Source: F1-120-MAGs238 sp964484185
GTDB lineage: Bacteria; Planctomycetota; Phycisphaerae; Phycisphaerales; UBA1924
Reading direction: 5' to 3'
DNA length: 16,035 nt
NCBI GenBank assembly: GCA_964484185.1
Contig: CAZAEQ010000067.1
Coordinates: forward strand, 1-16,035
A program made the translations under genes and the position numbers. The notes beneath the pieces are model-generated. The model made no database searches, was not told where the DNA came from, and worked only from the letters and a program-made list of their open reading frames with translations. The first letter of the stretch is position 1; every line of letters starts with the position of its first letter. Shown here piece after piece: positions 1 to 10,887 of this stretch.

Positions 1-2222
<2,222 letters not shown>

Positions 2223-2288
2223 ACCAATCAGGTGTCGCAACAACCTTGCCTGAACTTTCATCCAGACTCAATCATCGTTTCAACCAAC

Positions 2289-2310
2289 TGATCTGATTCT
2301 CTGCAGATCA
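2289..2310 (-). other. Leader hairpin upstream of 23S (possible pre-rRNA processing stem)
   Basis: TGATCTG and CAGATCA form a perfect 7-bp stem around an 8-base loop, about 70 bases before the mature 23S 5' end. A second small hairpin with GGGT/ACCC arms lies at 2323-2336. Both fall between the proposed promoter and the gene. A role in folding or processing the precursor is inferred from position only. Confidence 0.4.
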
Positions 2311-2596
2311 TTCCAATCTACCGGGTCATGACACCCAGTAAATCAGCCTGTCTCAGATTTCGCCGCACACATTGATTTGCGCTTACTAACTTACATTTTT
2401 GCTAATTACCTAAAAAACTCTCGTTTACTATTCACTGCTCACCACTGAACTAGGGCACAACTGCTCAATTCAATAAAGAACTGGAGCGATCGGCCATCCA
2501 ATGATGAGCTCTTGCCATCCTCTTGACTTGTCAAAGAAATCCAGTTTGCACTGGCCCACCACACATCGGCTCGAGGCCGGGTTGAGGTGGGAGGGG

Positions 2597-2624
2597 ACTG
2601 TAGAAGTTTCTTCGCCTGTGTCAA
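2597..2624 (-). promoter_or_regulatory. Candidate sigma70-type promoter for the 23S gene
   Basis: Reading the minus strand, TTGACA (2624-2619) is followed after 16 bases by TACAGT (2602-2597), a perfect -35 and a 4-of-6 -10. Transcription would begin near 2590, giving a leader of roughly 370 bases before 23S. It is the best -35/-10 pair I found in the 400 bases upstream of the gene. Weaker combinations exist, so this is a candidate only. Confidence 0.4.
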
Positions 2625-3173
2625 GTTTGCTGCCAATAGATTTTTCACAAATGCTTATTGCGGCGGCAGATAGCGTTTTCAAAATTCTGCGAGCTCGCCG
2701 CGAAACCGGCGTTTTTGTCATAGAAATGACGTTTTGTACGCAAATACAATCCTAACAAACGATTCTGGCGCGGACGCGCGGAATTCTCAATTTTGGGTGG
2801 GGTCGAAAATCAAGTCTTTTGGACGGCCTGGTCCTTCAAATTGGGTTCGTACAAACGCTGATTCCCGGTACTCGCGTGCTTTGGTTAAAAAGCCAAGCAA
2901 GAGCTAGGTTTTAATACCCATTGCAACTCGTTTACATTGGGTACTTTCGCGTGTGGGGAGGGTCGAGCGGCCGGAAATGGCCTTTTATGACTAAATCTTT
3001 CATCGCGAAAGTTTCCGCGATTTTGGTGAGAGCAGGTCACGAGCTCCCGGAATGCCGCTCTGCGTTGCTTGGGAGGGAGGAGAAGCCTGTCCAGGCAACC
3101 CGTGCCGGCCTCGACGCCCAGGCCTCGGAAGATTCTGGGCCTCCGATCGACGTGAGGCTCTCTGATCGTACAA
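2625..3173. other. Gene-poor spacer between the 23S promoter and the pilus operon
   Basis: No reading frame here looks like a protein: the longest ones have no recognisable domain and overlap each other on both strands. The 2625-2950 part is fairly AT-rich. From about 2960 to 3200 it turns GC-rich with several inverted repeats: GGCC/GGCC followed by TTTT near 2970-2988 (plus strand), ATCGCG/CGCGAT at about 3002-3021, and GCCCAG/CTGGGC near 3116-3141. I could not match it to RNase P RNA, tmRNA or SRP RNA by their conserved motifs. It may hold an undescribed structured RNA or simply terminators and untranslated ends. Confidence 0.5.
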
Positions 3174-3199
3174 ATGGCCCCGGCAGGTGCCAGGGCCAT
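3174..3199 (-). terminator. Candidate terminator of the pilus operon
   Basis: A perfect 7-bp inverted repeat, ATGGCCC / GGGCCAT, with an inner GGC/GCC pairing, lies 63 bases after the stop codon of the last operon gene. On the minus strand it is followed only by TTTG, so the U-tract is poor. Position and stem strength favour termination; the missing U-run weakens the call. Confidence 0.4.
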
Positions 3200-3262
3200 C
3201 TTGGTTTCAAAGTGTCTATGGCAGGGACTCAGCTCGACGGTGTGTCTGAGTACTGCGACTGA

Positions 3263-5323
3263 TCAGCCGCCGCCCCCACCACCACCGCCGCCGCCACCTG
3301 GATCAGAGCGAGGAGGAGGAAGCGGAACAGGGTCAACCGTCTTCTTTTCTTTCTTAATGAGTGTGGGCTTCGATTTGCCTTGTGAGTCGCCCACCCTTGC
3401 TTGACTGGAGAGTCGCTTGTAGAGGCTGGACAGACGTTCCTGATCGGGGAATCGCGTTGCGATTTGATCACTACCCATCCGTAGATAGGCAAGTGAGCGT
3501 TCAGCGCTATTGCCGCCCACCGCAAATGCGGCGTCGAGCAGCATGGCGTTCACGCTTACGGCCAATTCACGAGGCACTGGAATTCCAGGGACCTCTTCCT
3601 TGGGCTTCTCTGGGTCAGCTGCGGGTGGAGCTGCAATACCGCTGCCCTTGCCGCCGCCGCCATCGCGATCGCTTGGAGGAGGATTGGCACCTTCAGGCTT
3701 TGCACGCTCATCGGCGAGCTTCTTGATATCAAATACCAGAAGTCCTTCAGGAAGTCTCGCTGTGCCGGCGAGCACATCGCCTGGCTGGAGATTCACACTT
3801 GCGCGGCGCGGGTATCCGTAGTAGAACTTGTACATTTCCACGGTGGCTCGGGGTCCGCCCAAAGTTGTCGTAGGCGATGCGCTGGTGATAAAGAAATTCT
3901 CCTGCGCATCAACCGGAACATCGCCGGTCCAGGTTGACCAATTGCCGCGGCCAATGGCGTTTTCTGCGAGCTTTTTCTGCTCATCTTTCAAATAGCCAGC
4001 TTGACCGAAATAGGGGTTGTTGTACAGGACGCGGGCGCGATAGCGATACACCTTACCCGGCTCAGCGAACACATCGTGTGCCCAGGCTTTGAACGCTTTG
4101 TTATCAAGCAAGGGAGCTTCGGCCTTGGTTACAGCAGCAGTCTTAGGGAGTTCTTCCCCGGTAGCTGCGTTAAAGCCGAGGGCTTCAATAGCGCGACGAT
4201 TTTTGTCAAGCTCATCGGAGACGTTGGTTGCATTGCGTTCGAGCGTAGAGGTCGTTGCGTCCTTCTTTGTATCAGTATTCGTTGGAGGTGCAGCCGCCCC
4301 GCCACTCTTGCCGCCGCCCCCACCGCCGCCATCACGGGACGTCACTCTTGTTGCGCCGCGGTCCTGAAGCTTCTTGTTGATACTGTCAAGCTGCTTCTGA
4401 AGCGAAGCTCGTTTATCAAACAGCGACTTGAGGTTTTTCTCCGCGAGATCTTCGCCGGTTTCTGTGACGAGCGCCGGCTCAATCCAGCTCGGAGTTCCTT
4501 CAAGCGTGTCGTAGAATGCAGGACGCACTGCCTCGCCGGCCGCAGCTTTCACATCTGCAATTGCCGTTGGAACATCTCCCGCAGCTTTCACTTTGGTATT
4601 AAAGGTCTGCTCACCATTGAATCGCCCCGGCATTGGGGGCACGGTCGCGGCTTTGCCAAACGTTCCATCAGGAAGAAGTTCTTCTCTCTGGAGTTCGATG
4701 CCGATGATTTCAAGTTCGCGATACCAAGCGCGGCGCACCGGCTGGATTGGTCCATCCGGACCGTCACTGTCTTGATCAAGGATGCGCTTAAACTCAGTGC
4801 CATCAAAGGTGATCTGAACACTCACCGCGGGCTTGTCGAACGGCTGAGCAGCTGGGAGCACAGTGGCAATTTCTGGAGTTGAAGCTGGCTCAAGCGGATC
4901 AATTGTCGACCAGAACCCGTGGGCGCGGATATCAGTCGGAGCGGGCGCGGTGATTACTTCAAACATCGAGTCGACCGCGACGTCACCCTGGCCACGATCA
5001 AGCGTGACAGGCAGACCAAGGGAGATCAACTGGTCTTTGGGTACAACTTTGGCCTTCAATGCAGACTGAAACGCCTCAGCGAGGTTGACGTTGGGAGCCT
5101 CAGGCAGCTTTGGCACCAGGTCTTCAACGCGGTTCTTAGTCTGCATTGCAGATGTCTTGAGCCCATCGAATATTTCACTGTGACTGACTTCCGCAGGACC
5201 AACTTTCACCTTAGTGACGTCCATCAGTTGCCATACCACAACACCAGCGAGCGCAGCGGCAGCGCCTGCAAGTACATATTTTTCAACATGCTGCTCAAGA
5301 GTAGAAATGCCTTTGAGTTTCAT
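3263..5323 (-). CDS. Single-pass membrane protein of PilM operon, Gly-rich linkers and poly-Gly tail
   Basis: A 686-residue protein I do not recognise by family. A short cytoplasmic N-terminus is followed by one membrane helix (about residues 16-34) and a long, probably periplasmic, part. This has a mixed domain to about 290, a predicted coiled coil (about 292-322), a linker with seven glycines (332-338), a second domain (about 405-535), a second Gly-rich linker (555-558), a helical segment (585-645), a Lys/Pro-rich stretch and 11 glycines at the end. The two linkers share the pattern DGGGG..K(S/G)G followed by AAPP, so they look duplicated. The ATG has a good ribosome binding site (AAAGGA, 7 bases away). 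It lies 95 bases after the PilO-like gene, so it is probably co-transcribed. By position and topology it may be a third subunit of the alignment complex, in the place of PilP or GspC, but I see no sequence match to either. Confidence 0.85.
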   Translation of the reverse strand: MKLKGISTLEQHVEKYVLAGAAAALAGVVVWQLMDVTKVKVGPAEVSHSEIFDGLKTSAMQTKNRVEDLVPKLPEAPNVNLAEAFQSALKAKVVPKDQLISLGLPVTLDRGQGDVAVDSMFEVITAPAPTDIRAHGFWSTIDPLEPASTPEIATVLPAAQPFDKPAVSVQITFDGTEFKRILDQDSDGPDGPIQPVRRAWYRELEIIGIELQREELLPDGTFGKAATVPPMPGRFNGEQTFNTKVKAAGDVPTAIADVKAAAGEAVRPAFYDTLEGTPSWIEPALVTETGEDLAEKNLKSLFDKRASLQKQLDSINKKLQDRGATRVTSRDGGGGGGGKSGGAAAPPTNTDTKKDATTSTLERNATNVSDELDKNRRAIEALGFNAATGEELPKTAAVTKAEAPLLDNKAFKAWAHDVFAEPGKVYRYRARVLYNNPYFGQAGYLKDEQKKLAENAIGRGNWSTWTGDVPVDAQENFFITSASPTTTLGGPRATVEMYKFYYGYPRRASVNLQPGDVLAGTARLPEGLLVFDIKKLADERAKPEGANPPPSDRDGGGGKGSGIAAPPAADPEKPKEEVPGIPVPRELAVSVNAMLLDAAFAVGGNSAERSLAYLRMGSDQIATRFPDQERLSSLYKRLSSQARVGDSQGKSKPTLIKKEKKTVDPVPLPPPRSDPGGGGGGGGGGG
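3266..3298 (-). repeat. GGN trinucleotide tract encoding an 11-glycine C-terminus
   Basis: Eleven consecutive glycine codons sit directly before the TGA stop of the 686-aa gene. The codons are mixed (GGC, GGT, GGG), which lowers but does not remove the chance of replication slippage. Confidence 0.9.
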
Positions 5324-5418
5324 CGCATGATCCTTTGATTCAGAGCGTTCGAAGCCGAAACGGGAGACAGTTCAGGAAACAGTTCAGAAGGTCAGTTACG
5401 TTCAATCCGAAATGAATA

Positions 5419-6843
5419 TCAACGATCGCGACGCGGCGGGCCTTTGGGCGCTCCGCCAGCGGGACCTGGGCCAGGTCCATCTTTCGCTTCGGGTGCTGCG
5501 AGTCCTTCAATTGGAGGAAGGCCGAGTTGCTCGCGTCCGCCAGGAGGAACCATTGGGGCGAGCCAGCTCTTGAGCCATACAACCTCAAGTTCGAGCGTCA
5601 ACTGAACGACATGCTCGTCACCGTAATAGAAGCCTTCTTGCAGATCGGCCCAGACATCGATGTCCTTGATATCGAGATCGACAACAGTCATGAAATTTGA
5701 CTGACTAATCGCATTGAGCACTTCAGGAATACGGGCTGATGCGGCGACGAGGTAGAGCTTGCAATAGCGAACATCGTACAGCTTGTTGTCTTTGCCTCCC
5801 CAGCGACCGGTGACGCTTTCGGCGAACCGCGGAGGAATCATCGCGCTCGAGCCATCCACTGGCGTGCTGGGGGCAGCTTTGCCGGCGGGGGTTGCCGAAG
5901 CGTTGGAGTATGGATCGTTTTCATCGCGCGTCTTGATATAGGAATCGAAATCGATCAACTGGATGCGCTTCACTGCGCCGCGATCGATGCTTACCGGAGC
6001 CGTTGCCCCGGCAGGAACGTTCGCGTTTTTCACCGCTTCAAAGACCTCAGAGACAAGCCAGAAATCAGCTTGCCAGGAGAAACACGTTGCCAGAGATGGC
6101 GGCTCAGAAGGAACTGCGCGGAGGATCTTGGCGGGGTTGTTGGGGAACGACTCCATCGACGCATACACGGAGTAGCGAGAAGCAACCTGTTGATACGCGG
6201 CGATGCGCTGGTCGGAAAGCTTCTTGACGATGATGTCGACTTCTTCTTTGGTCAGTTCACGGGAAGGGTTTGTCCCCTTGACCATTTCTCGTTCACGGAT
6301 GGCACGCTCGTTCAAGTCGAGGCCGACCTTCTTGCGATCCGGTGGCATTCCTGCATTGATCGAATTCAACAGGCGCTGATAGGCAGAAGGCTTTCCTGGT
6401 GTCCCTGCCAGTTCCTTTGTGAACGCAACGATTTGCCGATTCTGATCAGCGTTTCTGGGTACTGGAAAGATGTCTGCAATCAAGGGCGTGAAACGATTGG
6501 CATCGGCCGGGCCCGCGTTATGAGTGCTTGCAAGAGCAACTACTCGCTTGGCCTCTTCCTCGAATTTGGCCTTCTGGTTGCCAAAGAATTCGGTGACTTT
6601 TGAGTTTGCTTCCTGATTCGCCGTGATCGAATTCACACTGGGAACAGGCGAAGAAACGTTGTAGCTGACTTTCGCTTTAGCGAGTTTGGCGCTCAGGTCT
6701 GCGGCGAGTTTTTCACGCTCGGTGAGCATGGATTTCCGCCATGATGAACTGAAGTACCAGCCAGTTGGAATTGCGGCGAGCATGAGAACTGCCATCACTG
6801 TGAGCAGCCAGTTCGTTTTGAGCCAGGGAAGAATCTTCTTCAC
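5419..6843 (-). CDS. PilO-like inner-membrane pilus assembly protein
   Basis: A 474-residue bitopic protein. It has about 10 cytoplasmic residues, one membrane helix (about 11-31), then a charged helical, coiled-coil-like stretch (35-105). Near the C-terminus is a segment (about residues 355-430) with alternating strands and a helix (YCKLYLVAASARIPEVL, then VVDLDIKDID) that resembles the ferredoxin-like fold of PilO and GspM. The end is a Gly/Pro/Arg-rich tail. PilO proteins are usually near 200 residues, so this one is more than twice as long. Translation begins at GTG, which overlaps the upstream PilM stop as GTGA, with GGGAGG 6 bases before it, implying translational coupling. In type IV pili, PilO pairs with PilN in the periplasm and links to the secretin. 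The assignment rests on topology, gene order and weak fold resemblance. Confidence 0.75.
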   Translation of the reverse strand: MKKILPWLKTNWLLTVMAVLMLAAIPTGWYFSSSWRKSMLTEREKLAADLSAKLAKAKVSYNVSSPVPSVNSITANQEANSKVTEFFGNQKAKFEEEAKRVVALASTHNAGPADANRFTPLIADIFPVPRNADQNRQIVAFTKELAGTPGKPSAYQRLLNSINAGMPPDRKKVGLDLNERAIREREMVKGTNPSRELTKEEVDIIVKKLSDQRIAAYQQVASRYSVYASMESFPNNPAKILRAVPSEPPSLATCFSWQADFWLVSEVFEAVKNANVPAGATAPVSIDRGAVKRIQLIDFDSYIKTRDENDPYSNASATPAGKAAPSTPVDGSSAMIPPRFAESVTGRWGGKDNKLYDVRYCKLYLVAASARIPEVLNAISQSNFMTVVDLDIKDIDVWADLQEGFYYGDEHVVQLTLELEVVWLKSWLAPMVPPGGREQLGLPPIEGLAAPEAKDGPGPGPAGGAPKGPPRRDR

Positions 6844-8880
6844 TTGCCACCTCCCTTGCCATCTTTGGGTTCTTCACCGGTAATTACCGCTTCCCACTCG
6901 ATCGTGACAATTGCTGTGGGGAACGGATCTTTTGATTTGTCGTGGAGTCGTGAAATTGGCGCAAAGGCATCGGGATCGTCAACTATCGCCTTGGCGCCGA
7001 TTGCCTGGCGTCCCGAGTCGATCGCGTTGGTCGGGTCATTGTTGCCGCCGCGTCTCGCTCCCTTGCCGCCACCTTCAACGGGCTCCTGCACGCCTTCGGT
7101 GCGAGGTCCCGCGGCGACCGTTGCCGCCGCTTTGAGTTTTTCAGTGTCGATCATCTCGGCTTTCCAGGGCTTTGACGCGACGTTGAGTGTGTATGGGACT
7201 CCATCGCGCTTCTTGTTTGCCTCGAGCCACTTCTGAAGTGTGTCAATCACAAATTCCTGAGGGTCAGGCTGTGTGGTGACCAGACGCAGGGAGATGACGA
7301 TCCTGCCCTTCTCATTCTTCGGAGCTCCGCCGCGAGGGGGAGGAGTCGGATTATTCGGATCCGCATTCGCAGTGCGACCAGGAGCGAGATAGTTTGTCTC
7401 AAACTGACGAACCGAGAAGGCGATCGGAGCGGCATTGACCAGTGGCTGTCCACTCTTCGCGGCAACATCCTTCGCCCAGTTCTGAGCCTTCTTGTTTGCA
7501 TCATCGAGCATGAGGCTGAGGTCAGTCGCAATGTATCCGTAGAGATCGCGGCGCTCAGTGAGGCTGGCAAGGTTGGCAGCGCGGAAGTCGGACTGTGCAG
7601 CGCCGATGACACCGGCAGCGGTCGCCTTGCCACGTTCAACATCGCCGGCCTTAATTGCCTGCTCGATGATTTCAGGTTGAGTTGTGCCGCTGATTGCGAA
7701 GTAATCGAGCAGCGGGCGAATAAACATCGCTCCGCCAGCGGCGATGCCAAGGCACGCCGCGAGCACGAAGTACTTGTTCTTCTTCTTCCAGAGACTTTCA
7801 CGGACCACCGAGGTGGGCATGAGATCGACATTGATGGTTGACATCGCCATGCCGCGGAGCGCGAGGCCGTATGCGGTCACGAGGTTGAGCGATGCCTCTT
7901 TGAATGCGGCCCTGCGATCTTCTGGGAGGCCGGAATCCGAGAGTTTCTTGAATTCTTCAATTCGGTAGACTTCGAGGCCAACCTGCTGCTTGAGATACTT
8001 GCGAAGGCCGGGGAGATTGAAGGTCGAGCCAATGCCGATCAGGCGCGTGAGCTGTGAATCTGGATGCAATGTTTGGTAATAACCGATCGAGCGTTGAATG
8101 TCCTGTGCGAGATCAGTGAAGACCGGTCGCATCGCCTGGGCAGCGTGGCGAGCGTGCTTGCTCTCGGGCGCTTCGAGCTTGAGCATTTCCGCTTTGGCGT
8201 AGCTGAGCTTGAATGCATCAACCAGGGCCTGTGTGAAGTGATGGCCACCGAGGGGGAAAGTGCGAATCCAGATGCGGCCGGGTTCGCAGACGATCAGATC
8301 GGTTGAGGTGGTGCCGACATCGACGAGGATCGTGCCGGGCATGGATTCATCAAACGTCAGGTCGTAGGCGATCGCGTTGTACACGGCGATCGGGCTCAGC
8401 GTCAAGTGATTCGGCGTGACGTTTGCATCTTGAAGAGTTGCAAGCCGTTCTGCGATCTTGTCTTTGGTGATAGCAAAGATGCCGACTTCAACTTCGGGCG
8501 AATCTTTGGTAACAAAGGTCTGGTAGTCCCACTCAACTTGATCAAGCGGGAATGGAATCTGCTGTTGTGCCTCGAAGTTCACAAGGTTGGGAACATCTTT
8601 CGGGCTGACAGGCGGCAGCTTGGCGAAACGAGCGAACGCCTGCGAGCCGGGAACGCTGACAGTGATCGTCGCGTTCGTCAGGTCATATTGGCTCACGAGC
8701 GTACCGAGAGTAACTCGGACCACATCGGAAGCTTCAACATCGGGAGTGGAGAGCACCTTGGCATGCGGAAGAACGGCGAAATCCGTGACGCGGATATTCC
8801 CAGGTTCGCCCTCGACCTTGACGGCCTTGATTGCGAACTGACCGATCTCGATGCCCCAGCAGCCGTTACTGCCTGCCATG
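6840..8880 (-). CDS. pilM: PilM-PilN fusion, type IV pilus assembly protein
   Basis: Residue numbers count from the chosen start. Residues 1-345 are a PilM actin-like ATPase domain: phosphate-1 motif WGIEIGQFAIKAVKV (8-22), the PilM signature EAQQQIPFPLDQVEWDYQ (103-120), phosphate-2 motif LVDVGTTSTDLIV (185-197), adenosine motif IGIGSTFNLPGL (281-292) and the closing AYGLALRG. Directly after comes INVDLMP (349-355), resembling the INLLP motif at the N-terminus of PilN, followed by basic residues, a membrane helix (about 370-388) and a periplasmic part with a helical stretch and a late strand-helix unit like PilN. The C-terminus is Gly/Lys-rich. So the cytoplasmic ATPase and its membrane partner are one chain, as in GspL. 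I chose the ATG at 8880 because GAGG lies 7 bases before it and PilM proteins start close to the first strand; an in-frame ATG at 8918 adds 13 residues. It is the first gene of the operon. Confidence 0.9.
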
Positions 8881-9040
8881 CGCAGACCTCGCTTCAAACT
8901 TGCACCCGCGAGCCCCATTGTGCGGCTCTAGACGGATTGGTTGGTGTCTTGTCCGGTGGCTTTGCGCACAGAGCGCGAAGTCGCCAGTCCTATATGGTAT
9001 CGAGGCAGAGTACCCGATGGTTGCATGGAGCGGGAAATCC

Positions 9041-9057
9041 GTGACAAAGTTGTGACA
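9041..9057. promoter_or_regulatory. Direct repeat upstream of the pilus operon
   Basis: GTGACA occurs twice, 11 bases apart, within the 208-base gap between the small membrane protein gene and pilM. Spacing near one helical turn would suit a dimeric activator or repressor. I found no convincing promoter next to it, so this is weak. Confidence 0.2.
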
Positions 9058-9088
9058 CAGCGACTACGCCATCAACCGACACCCGCCA

Positions 9089-9523
9089 TCATGTACTTTC
9101 TTGCTCTGCGTCGAATCTGCGCTGAACCAAGTCAACGCCACAAGATGCAGCAACGGCAAACGCAGCAATCACCGGGACGAGCCACCACTTTTCAACCGGT
9201 ACTCGCAGCGGCAGCATTCTCTCGTCGAGACTCCAGGCACACAGGTGATAACCGCTGATCAGACACGCAATCGCAGCGAGTACACGCGTCGACGCAGAAA
9301 ACCGACTAGCCAACGCGGCTTTAACATCCTCTGCGCGAACATCGCGCCGAACCTTTGCAAGTATCACAAATCCGATGACGAAAAATATCACCGCTCCAGA
9401 GATACCTGGAATCGTCGGCCAGTGATTTGGAACTTGCGGCGCCAATTCTGTCGCCTCAAATTTGGGCGCTGATGACGGTGCTGGCTGCGTTGTTTGAACG
9501 GCGTTCATGGTGTAAATCGCCAT
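9089..9523 (-). CDS. Small three-helix membrane protein
   Basis: A 144-residue protein with a polar, Pro/Ala-rich N-terminus (1-35) and three hydrophobic segments (about 38-58, 78-97 and 112-132). Between the first two lies a basic/acidic loop (KVRRDVRAEDVKAAL), and the C-terminus is short and charged. No family recognised. It starts 14 bases after the stop of the Memo-family gene and is very probably co-transcribed with it. The ribosome binding site is weak (GGTAAAAG before the ATG), and a second in-frame ATG five codons on is an alternative start. It may anchor or assist the Memo protein at the membrane, but only the gene order suggests that. Confidence 0.75.
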   Translation of the reverse strand: MAIYTMNAVQTTQPAPSSAPKFEATELAPQVPNHWPTIPGISGAVIFFVIGFVILAKVRRDVRAEDVKAALASRFSASTRVLAAIACLISGYHLCAWSLDERMLPLRVPVEKWWLVPVIAAFAVAASCGVDLVQRRFDAEQEST

Positions 9524-9537
9524 CTTTTACCGCAGTT

Positions 9538-10887
9538 TCAGGTCATTACCGCGGCGAGGCTTGAGACCATGCCTGATCCTTCACCATCCATCGCGGCGGA
9601 ATAGTTCAAGATCGTCACAGTCTCAGGCTGAACAATTTTCAACGTCGCGATAATGTTGCCTGTGGAGCACCAGCGCGTTGGATTCTGCTGCCACGCCATC
9701 GCGCCAATCAGCTCATCGGTGTTCTTATTCGCAATAAGTTGCAGCATTTCCTGGTCGTGCTGGAAGACTTTGTTGCGAGCCTGCGTCGGCGCTTCTTCTT
9801 CGCCAGAAAGTGCCTGCTCATCGCCAAACGATGGACCAACATGGCTGAGATCAGCTGATGAAATCACCAGAGTCTTGCCGGGGAGGTTTGCAAGCACATC
9901 ACGCATCGCATCCACAAATGGATCGAGAGCGATGCCGTTGCCGTCGTAGCTATTGCCTTCGTTCACCACAGGGTCATGCACCAGTGCTGCGAATACCTTG
10001 GGATAGTTCCCGGCCTCATCTTTGCCAAAAACATGCTGAATCCACGGGATTTGCAGCTCAATTGAGTGCTCACGCTCGTGATCAAAGCGATGCTCAAAGA
10101 GCTTGTCACCCAGCTTGGCCCGAAGTCCATTCACCACTGCCATGTCAGCTTCACAGGTGCCAAAGGGCGTTGAAAATCCCTTGTCACAGCCGCAGACGCC
10201 GGTGCATTCACCAAAGTGATTCGTCCCCAGAATGATCACGCGATCGGGCCGATCGACGACGCGCAAACGGCCCCAGACCTGTGCGTAATTAATCCAGCCA
10301 CGCGGGTAATCAATGTGCGGCGCGATGATCGCCTTGGGCAATGCATCCAGGCTTGGATTCTCGACGTTTTTAAGTGCTTCTGCACACCATTGATCAAACA
10401 GCTCGCGAAGTTTCCCGGGTGCCGCGGCGGCCTTTTCTTCCGCAGTCGCTTCCTTGGGCATGTTTGCTTCTGCGATCTGGTCCGCAAATGCTGCGGTAGT
10501 GGCAGGTGGAAGGACAGGATTCGAATCGAAATCCTGCCGCATCTTGCGCAACATCTCTTCAAACACTGGGCCAAACAACAGGCCGGCATCATCAAGCTGT
10601 GCCACCAAATCCTGGAGTATCTCGCGCGTCAATCCACGTCCTGTAGCGGCAATGACCTCATCCAGCGTCTTGTTGCCATCCAAAAGCGGCAAAACAAACT
10701 GTGCCGCGGGCGAAGTGAACACAACTTTATCAGACACCTGACGCGCATCTGACAAACCGAGTACCTGCGCACCGTTGAACTCGGCCCCGAAGCCGCGAAC
10801 TGGGCGCAACCGCGGTTTCTGCTGGTGAGCGGCACCGGGATTAAAGACTGGACGCACGGGAGCTGGTGTGCCGGATTGGTCTGACAT
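9538..10887 (-). CDS. Memo-family protein (AmmeMemoRadiSam system protein B) with PqqD-like N-terminus
   Basis: A 449-residue protein. Residues about 185-445 form a Memo domain, related to extradiol dioxygenases: APHIDY (H191), GTNHFG (H224), EHSIELQIPW (H274), SSADLSHVG (H349) and C407, matching the His/His/Cys metal-site residues and the EHS(I/L)E signature known for Memo. Residues about 50-105 read like a PqqD-type helical domain (LLDGNKTLDEVI, then LVAQLDDAGLL). Four cysteines (C228, C232, C234, C245) cluster just after the second His, which I do not recall as general for Memo. Elsewhere Memo-type genes often accompany AMMECR1 and a radical SAM protein; neither is in this window. The start at 10887 is favoured because the reading frame continues upstream to 11145 only by running through the opposite-strand gene. 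No clear ribosome binding site precedes this ATG. The substrate is unknown. Confidence 0.88.
   Translation of the reverse strand: MSDQSGTPAPVRPVFNPGAAHQQKPRLRPVRGFGAEFNGAQVLGLSDARQVSDKVVFTSPAAQFVLPLLDGNKTLDEVIAATGRGLTREILQDLVAQLDDAGLLFGPVFEEMLRKMRQDFDSNPVLPPATTAAFADQIAEANMPKEATAEEKAAAAPGKLRELFDQWCAEALKNVENPSLDALPKAIIAPHIDYPRGWINYAQVWGRLRVVDRPDRVIILGTNHFGECTGVCGCDKGFSTPFGTCEADMAVVNGLRAKLGDKLFEHRFDHEREHSIELQIPWIQHVFGKDEAGNYPKVFAALVHDPVVNEGNSYDGNGIALDPFVDAMRDVLANLPGKTLVISSADLSHVGPSFGDEQALSGEEEAPTQARNKVFQHDQEMLQLIANKNTDELIGAMAWQQNPTRWCSTGNIIATLKIVQPETVTILNYSAAMDGEGSGMVSSLAAVMT

Noticed and set aside
3033..3085. Resemblance to the SRP RNA apical region (AGGTCA, then CCGGAA)
   Set aside because: The conserved order and the GGAAGG/AGCAGCC parts do not fit, and the flanks do not pair as required.
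2885..3262. Overlapping frames of about 100 codons on both strands in the 23S-pilus spacer
   Set aside because: No start signals or domain; the stretch is full of inverted repeats, better explained as non-coding.
4001..4882. A 293-codon plus-strand frame
   Set aside because: It is antisense to the 686-aa gene, rich in Cys/Arg/Ser with no domain, while the minus strand has a good ribosome binding site and operon context.
6070..6603. A 177-codon plus-strand frame
   Set aside because: It is antisense to the PilO-like gene and shows no domain.
8406..9044. A 212-codon plus-strand frame
   Set aside because: It is antisense to the well-supported PilM domain and has no recognisable features.
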